Source: CAZFZQ01 sp964522845
Lineage (GTDB): Bacteria; Patescibacteriota; Patescibacteriia; GCA-002772895
Direction: 5' to 3'
DNA: 6,917 nt
Assembly (NCBI GenBank): GCA_964522845.1
Contig: CAZFZQ010000046.1
Coordinates: forward strand, 1 to 6,917
The notes under the pieces are model-generated. The model searched no databases, was not told the DNA's origin, and was given only the letters and a program-made list of their open reading frames with translations. Positions 5,901-6,917 of the stretch are shown piece by piece. Within the stretch, counting starts at the first letter, position 1; each line of letters opens with the position of its first letter. The translations under genes were made by a program, and so were the position numbers.

Positions 5901-6008
5901 CGAAGGCACGGTTGAGCCATCGGGACAAGCTGTTTGCGCCATAGCCGCGCCCGCGAACAACAGGCCGAAAACAAACAAGCACACTACCAGAGCTATTTTT
6001 GTACGCAT
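2910..6008 (-). CDS. Large secreted cysteine-rich repeat and coiled-coil protein, unknown function
   Basis: A 1032-residue protein that I do not recognise as a named family. Residues 1-24 are a type I signal peptide (RTK, hydrophobic core, AMA before Q25), so it is exported. Residues 28-586 contain 62 cysteines in regular motifs. Seven CPxGxx(V/I)PxGxxCP hairpins start at 28, 47, 124, 412, 431, 522 and 541. Eleven four-Cys modules, C-x7-WC...GWC...C, start at 67, 147, 180, 213, 248, 292, 325, 358, 453, 486 and 562. One extra four-Cys stretch lies at 95-113, and a Pro/Thr linker at 398-411. Residues 587-1032 have no cysteine; about 605-985 is charged, Leu/Lys/Glu-rich and predicted to be long helices or coiled coil. 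No second membrane segment, LPxTG motif or lipobox is visible, so the means of surface attachment is unclear. The regular, even-numbered cysteines suggest a disulfide-stabilised extracellular stalk or adhesin (inference). It is transcribed alone, convergent with murE and divergent from the PH-domain gene. The start is supported by the signal peptide; no clear ribosome-binding site is seen. Confidence 0.85.
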   Translation of the reverse strand: MRTKIALVVCLFVFGLLFAGAAMAQTACPDGSTVPSGTTCPTTTITCPNGTTVPSGSTCPTTGAASCTSGQVWCTSSSGSSGWCQMSPCPSSMTCTAAGGDCCLAGSTSDPDCGAGTTPTYTTCPNGSTVPSGTTCPTTTTSQETTCTSGGNKWCKNSDGATGWCSYSSSPCPAYDTASCTAQSGEWCTYTGGTGGWCATMGATCPINDQSTCTAKGRSWCLPSGGMGSGWCTMTATEKCPAYNATDCTAQSGEWCAPTYSGGTGWCSTPPVTTYTGMTGSYGCPINDKATCTAKGRNWCLPQGGGTGSCAMINEKCPAYDEASCKAQGSEWCVGTYGGAGWCGTGVGGCPIYDKTSCFTKGRKWCTPNSSSIYGSAGSGWCTMTTTDTCGSGYTTESPPTTPPPTPTTTTCPDGTTVPTGTTCPTAIIKCPDGTFVPTGASCPAATNDQTKCTTGGGKWCAGSNGTTGWCSNSAESCPINDKTSCVTSGYEWCTSQTTADYAMSGWCDTSKKGCPISDKTCPNGMRVPMGSTCPAPLVICPDGTKIPSGAPCPESNSVTFCAQKGGIWCMSASGDKGYCSLTGKCFTITPQPIPEIQTQTTEGLDKYSIKKAEWQRDSVVRQLKNLAQNFKKLNDEESLQKIMVLIDKAQTAPMEANIFDYLQAIRDEANILEEIYATLKTQSAEEMPEQFERDKQLELRALNQIKKNIRLFETQLTVIKKRADALEKQGVSVPSELKEALARGTELIKTIRAATNYDEAQDAVQALQDASQIVNDYLPQLEQLTRLPRIFTLVANEIKKQEATLKRLRASAKRLKVDIESLLTEFENQIAETKNALAEAKAGNFGDQEPFDYIQTSVVDKLNELLDSANTIQAIANLKQTINTLNAQLTRYETKIKSLEKKKQDMTVARAILDEAKSQLKALKAMSAVKLTDDDVFVIKDGLQMIYMASEQLNELLKMTQISTIEKELQRKSTGAESFKSIPLPDLEKLSLNATRLATFYKRPASALAGYGTIITSFAKQSWRTRFAWDE
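3054..4190 (-). other. Cysteine-free helical/coiled-coil half of the secreted protein
   Basis: Residues about 607-985 are rich in Lys, Glu, Leu, Ala and Gln, with few glycines and prolines. Heptad-like stretches occur around 690-730 (QLELRALNQIKKNIRLFE), 795-845 and 870-925. Short breaks such as GVSVPSEL (731-738) and GNFGDQEPF (844-852) divide it into several helical segments. No homology is recognised. A coiled-coil predictor would be needed for exact borders. Confidence 0.65.
4251..4445 (-). repeat. CPxG motifs 6 and 7 plus terminal WC module
   Basis: Residues 522-535 and 541-554 are a third tandem CPxG pair. They are followed by a final, more diverged WC module at 562-586, with GGIWC and GYC in place of GWC, ending at C586, the last cysteine of the protein. 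It marks the border to the helical half. Confidence 0.8.
4464..4652 (-). repeat. Second WC array, two modules
   Basis: Residues 453-515: modules starting at C453 (GGGKWC, TTGWC, CPIND) and C486 (SGYEWC, MSGWC, CPISD). Spacing matches the main array. The second module has a longer insert (14 residues between WC and GWC). Confidence 0.8.
4677..4775 (-). repeat. CPxG hairpin motifs 4 and 5 (tandem pair)
   Basis: Residues 412-425 and 431-444, again C-x11-C twice with a 5-residue join, directly after a Pro/Thr-rich linker (398-411). This repeats the arrangement found after the signal peptide, so the pair followed by WC modules looks like a larger unit used more than once. Confidence 0.8.
4839..5570 (-). 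repeat. Main array of seven WC modules
   Basis: Residues 147-390. Each module has C-x7-C with Trp before the second Cys, then mostly GWC 10-16 residues on, then usually CP-x-(Y/N)-(D/N) 7-8 residues later (17 in one module). The next module's first Cys follows 8 residues after that CP. The usual module length is 33-35 residues, about 100 bp; one is 44. Subtypes alternate from residue 180: TAQSGEWC (180), TAKGRSWC (213), TAQSGEWC (248), TAKGRNWC (292), KAQGSEWC (325), FTKGRKWC (358). Confidence 0.85.
5829..5927 (-). repeat. CPxG hairpin motifs 1 and 2 (tandem pair)
   Basis: Residues 28-41 and 47-60, CPDGSTVPSGTTCP and CPNGTTVPSGSTCP, with cysteines 12 residues apart (C-x11-C). They follow the signal peptide directly and would form the N-terminus of the mature protein. 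A single copy of the same motif is at residues 124-137 (5598-5639). Confidence 0.85.
5937..6008 (-). other. Signal peptide of the cysteine-rich protein
   Basis: Residues 1-24: positive N-region (R2, K4), hydrophobic core ALVVCLFVFGLLFAG (6-20) and AMA cleavage motif at 22-24 followed by Q25. C10 lies in the middle of the hydrophobic core and has no lipobox context, so this is a type I and not a lipoprotein signal. Confidence 0.85.
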
Positions 6009-6030
6009 ATTATGTAGATTCTTTTTTGAG

Positions 6031-6065
6031 TTATCCGCAATAATAGCGATTATTATCGCGGATAA
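6031..6065 (-). promoter_or_regulatory. Strong hairpin in the 5' leader of the cysteine-rich gene
   Basis: TTATCCGC (6031-6038) pairs with GCGGATAA (6058-6065), and inside it AATAAT (6039-6044) pairs with ATTATT (6049-6054); a 3-nt bulge lies on one side and the loop is AGCG. It lies 23-57 nt before the ATG, inside the predicted leader. No T tract follows at once in the minus direction, so a terminator is unlikely; it may act on mRNA stability or translation. Confidence 0.5.
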
Positions 6066-6091
6066 AATTTAATTTAATTGTTATAAATAAT

Positions 6092-6100
6092 ATTATATCA
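6092..6100 (-). promoter_or_regulatory. Extended -10 promoter for the cysteine-rich gene
   Basis: Minus-strand TGATATAAT is a perfect extended -10 (TGn plus TATAAT at 6097-6092). A poor -35 (TTCATT, 6120-6115) lies 17 bp upstream, as is common for extended -10 promoters. Transcription would start near 6085, giving a leader of about 77 nt with the hairpin at 6031-6065. A separate consensus TTGACA occurs at 6132-6127 on the same strand, but its best -10 (TTTATT) is weaker. Confidence 0.55.
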
Positions 6101-6146
6101 AAAAATAAAAGCACAATGAAATATAGTGTCAACTATTATATCGGGA

Positions 6147-6175
6147 TTGAATTTTTAGAATTGAATTGATATTAT
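6147..6175 (+). promoter_or_regulatory. Predicted promoter for the PH-domain gene
   Basis: TTGAAT (6147-6152, 4/6), a 17-bp spacer and TATTAT (6170-6175, 5/6) preceded by TGA, which makes an extended -10. Transcription would start near 6182 and leave a leader of about 28 nt. It is divergent from the minus-strand promoter 70 bp away. Confidence 0.5.
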
Positions 6176-6209
6176 TGTGATTAAGGATTATTAGTGAAAT
6201 CCCACAACT

Positions 6210-6821
6210 ATGTTTCGAGCAATTAAATTAAAAGAAGGCGAAAAAATATTATTAGTCGTGCGGCAGACGCCCGTTGCTTTTGCCAACTCTATTTTAATAG
6301 GAGCATTGTTATTTTTACTGCCGTTTTTTTTGCTGTTCCCGTTATTTACCAGAGGCAAATGGGGCGTGGCCGGTTTTATCGCGCTTATTTTCATTGCCGT
6401 TATTTTTTCTTTTTATCGCCTGGTGGATTGGTATTTTAATTGTGGCTTAATTTCCAATCAGCGCGTGATTGATATTGATCAGAAGGGCTTGTTCCAGCGC
6501 ACGGTTTCCGAAGTCCCATATTATAAAATTGATGATGTCTCGTATAATATAAAAGGTTTCCGCCAGACCATGTTTCGCTACGGCAATGTGGTGGTGGCGA
6601 TCAAGGGCTACCGTTCCAGCGTTACTTTGAGGAACGTGGCCAAGCCCGCCATGATCCAAGAATTGATTTTGGAAGTGGAGCGTGAAATAAAAGGCTGGGA
6701 CGATGACAAAGCCAAGCCCATGGATAAAATTATGGGCGAAGTGGATAAGCTGTCCGAAGTGGAGCGCCGGGCGCTTGCCGTGGCGCTTAAAAAAATGAAA
6801 AAAGAAACGAATGAGGAGTAA
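6210..6821 (+). CDS. Membrane protein with bacterial PH domain (bPH_2/YdbS-like)
   Basis: A 203-residue inner-membrane protein of unknown exact role. A short N-terminal stretch with LKEGEKILLVVRQTP (7-21) leads into two transmembrane helices (about 22-46 and 51-70) joined by TRGKWG. The bacterial PH domain (DUF304/PF03703 type) follows at about 77-150: ISNQRVIDIDQKGLF (81-95), VSEVPYYKIDDVSY (99-112), FRYGNVVVAIKG (122-133). In this family the helical hairpin sits in the membrane and the PH barrel faces the cytoplasm; binding partners are mostly unknown. The C-terminus (about 170-203) is a charged helix with MDKIMGEVDKLSEVERRAL, beyond the usual domain. The ATG at 6210 gives the full conserved N-terminus. 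AAGGA at 6183-6187 is 22 nt away, too far to act as a ribosome-binding site. Transcribed alone, with a structured repeat 5 bp after the stop. Confidence 0.88.
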   Translation: MFRAIKLKEGEKILLVVRQTPVAFANSILIGALLFLLPFFLLFPLFTRGKWGVAGFIALIFIAVIFSFYRLVDWYFNCGLISNQRVIDIDQKGLFQRTVSEVPYYKIDDVSYNIKGFRQTMFRYGNVVVAIKGYRSSVTLRNVAKPAMIQELILEVEREIKGWDDDKAKPMDKIMGEVDKLSEVERRALAVALKKMKKETNEE

Positions 6822-6826
6822 ATCTT

Positions 6827-6908
6827 GGATAATGCGAATGGCCTTTGGCCCACGAATAGTGCGAATTATTAGCATTATCAGTGGCGCTACTGCGCATTAG
6901 CATTATCC
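6827..6908. repeat. Structured repeat, copy 2 (cloverleaf-like four-way fold)
   Basis: GGATAATGC (6827-6835) pairs perfectly with GCATTATCC (6900-6908). Between them, tiled without gaps, are hairpin GGCC-TTT-GGCC (6840-6850), a central arm CAC...GTG (6851-6883) containing ATAGTGC against GCATTAT around a 9-nt loop, and hairpin GCGC-TACT-GCGC (6884-6895). Four-nt spacers GAAT and ATTA join the outer stem. No T tract follows, so it is not a standard terminator. It starts 5 bp after the stop of the PH-domain gene. The element is related to 2788-2905 by sequence and by layout. Confidence 0.75.
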
Positions 6909-6917
6909 TTAACTATG

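Noticed and set aside
4251..5927. Metallothionein-like or zinc-ribbon metal-binding domain
   Set aside because: The protein is exported, cysteines are widely and regularly spaced with Trp and Gly between them, and CxxC pairs are not the repeating unit; disulfides fit better, though this is not proven.
6031..6039. Possible DnaA box (TTATCCGCA, one mismatch to TTATCCACA)
   Set aside because: It is one arm of a hairpin, has no cluster of further boxes, and no replication gene is nearby.
5554..6072. 172-residue plus-strand frame opposite the signal peptide and first repeats
   Set aside because: It mirrors the repetitive cysteine-rich gene on the other strand, has no recognisable domain, and its low-complexity V/P/G repeats come from the reverse complement of the CPxG motifs.
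6827..6908. tRNA gene suggested by the cloverleaf shape
   Set aside because: The arms have the wrong lengths, there is no TTC-type T loop or conserved D-arm bases, the central loop has 9 nt, and the outer stem has 9 bp; the related copy with a terminator inside also speaks against a tRNA.

Overview
The window looks like a chromosomal segment from an uncultivated, probably Patescibacteria/CPR-type bacterium. This is an inference from protein style: a compact MurD, a short MurE-like ligase with a reduced N-terminal domain, a small membrane protein with a bacterial PH domain, a very large secreted protein with no recognisable family, lysine- and isoleucine-rich AT-leaning coding sequence, and weak or absent Shine-Dalgarno sites. 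The long frames contain no in-frame TGA, so the standard bacterial code fits and the UGA-recoding CPR groups are unlikely.

Layout. Positions 1-108 hold an imperfect 24-25 bp tandem repeat and a good promoter that would give a nearly leaderless murD mRNA. Positions 109-2799 are a two-gene plus-strand operon, murD then a murE-like gene, 12 bp apart, for adding amino acids to UDP-MurNAc in cytoplasmic peptidoglycan precursor synthesis. murD carries three unrelated short repeats (a C/G-tract hairpin, a dRS3-like ATTCCCGC palindrome and a 7-bp tandem repeat), all in frame. Positions 2788-2905 are a structured repeat containing a bidirectional terminator, placed between convergent genes. Positions 2910-6008 (minus strand) encode a 1032-residue exported protein. 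It has a signal peptide, then about 560 residues with 62 cysteines in two regular module types, then about 400 residues of cysteine-free, mostly alpha-helical coiled coil. Positions 6009-6209 are a divergent promoter region with an extended -10 element on each strand and a strong hairpin in the minus-strand leader. Positions 6210-6821 (plus) encode a two-helix membrane protein with a bPH_2 domain. Positions 6827-6908 hold a second copy of the structured repeat.

The two most notable signals are these. (1) The two repeat copies can fold into the same four-way, cloverleaf-like layout, and the stem differences between them are compensatory. (2) In the exported protein every mature cysteine belongs to a regular scheme: 11 four-Cys WC modules, 7 CPxG hairpin motifs of two Cys, and one extra four-Cys stretch. 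Part of the array alternates between two module subtypes, indicating expansion by two-module duplication.
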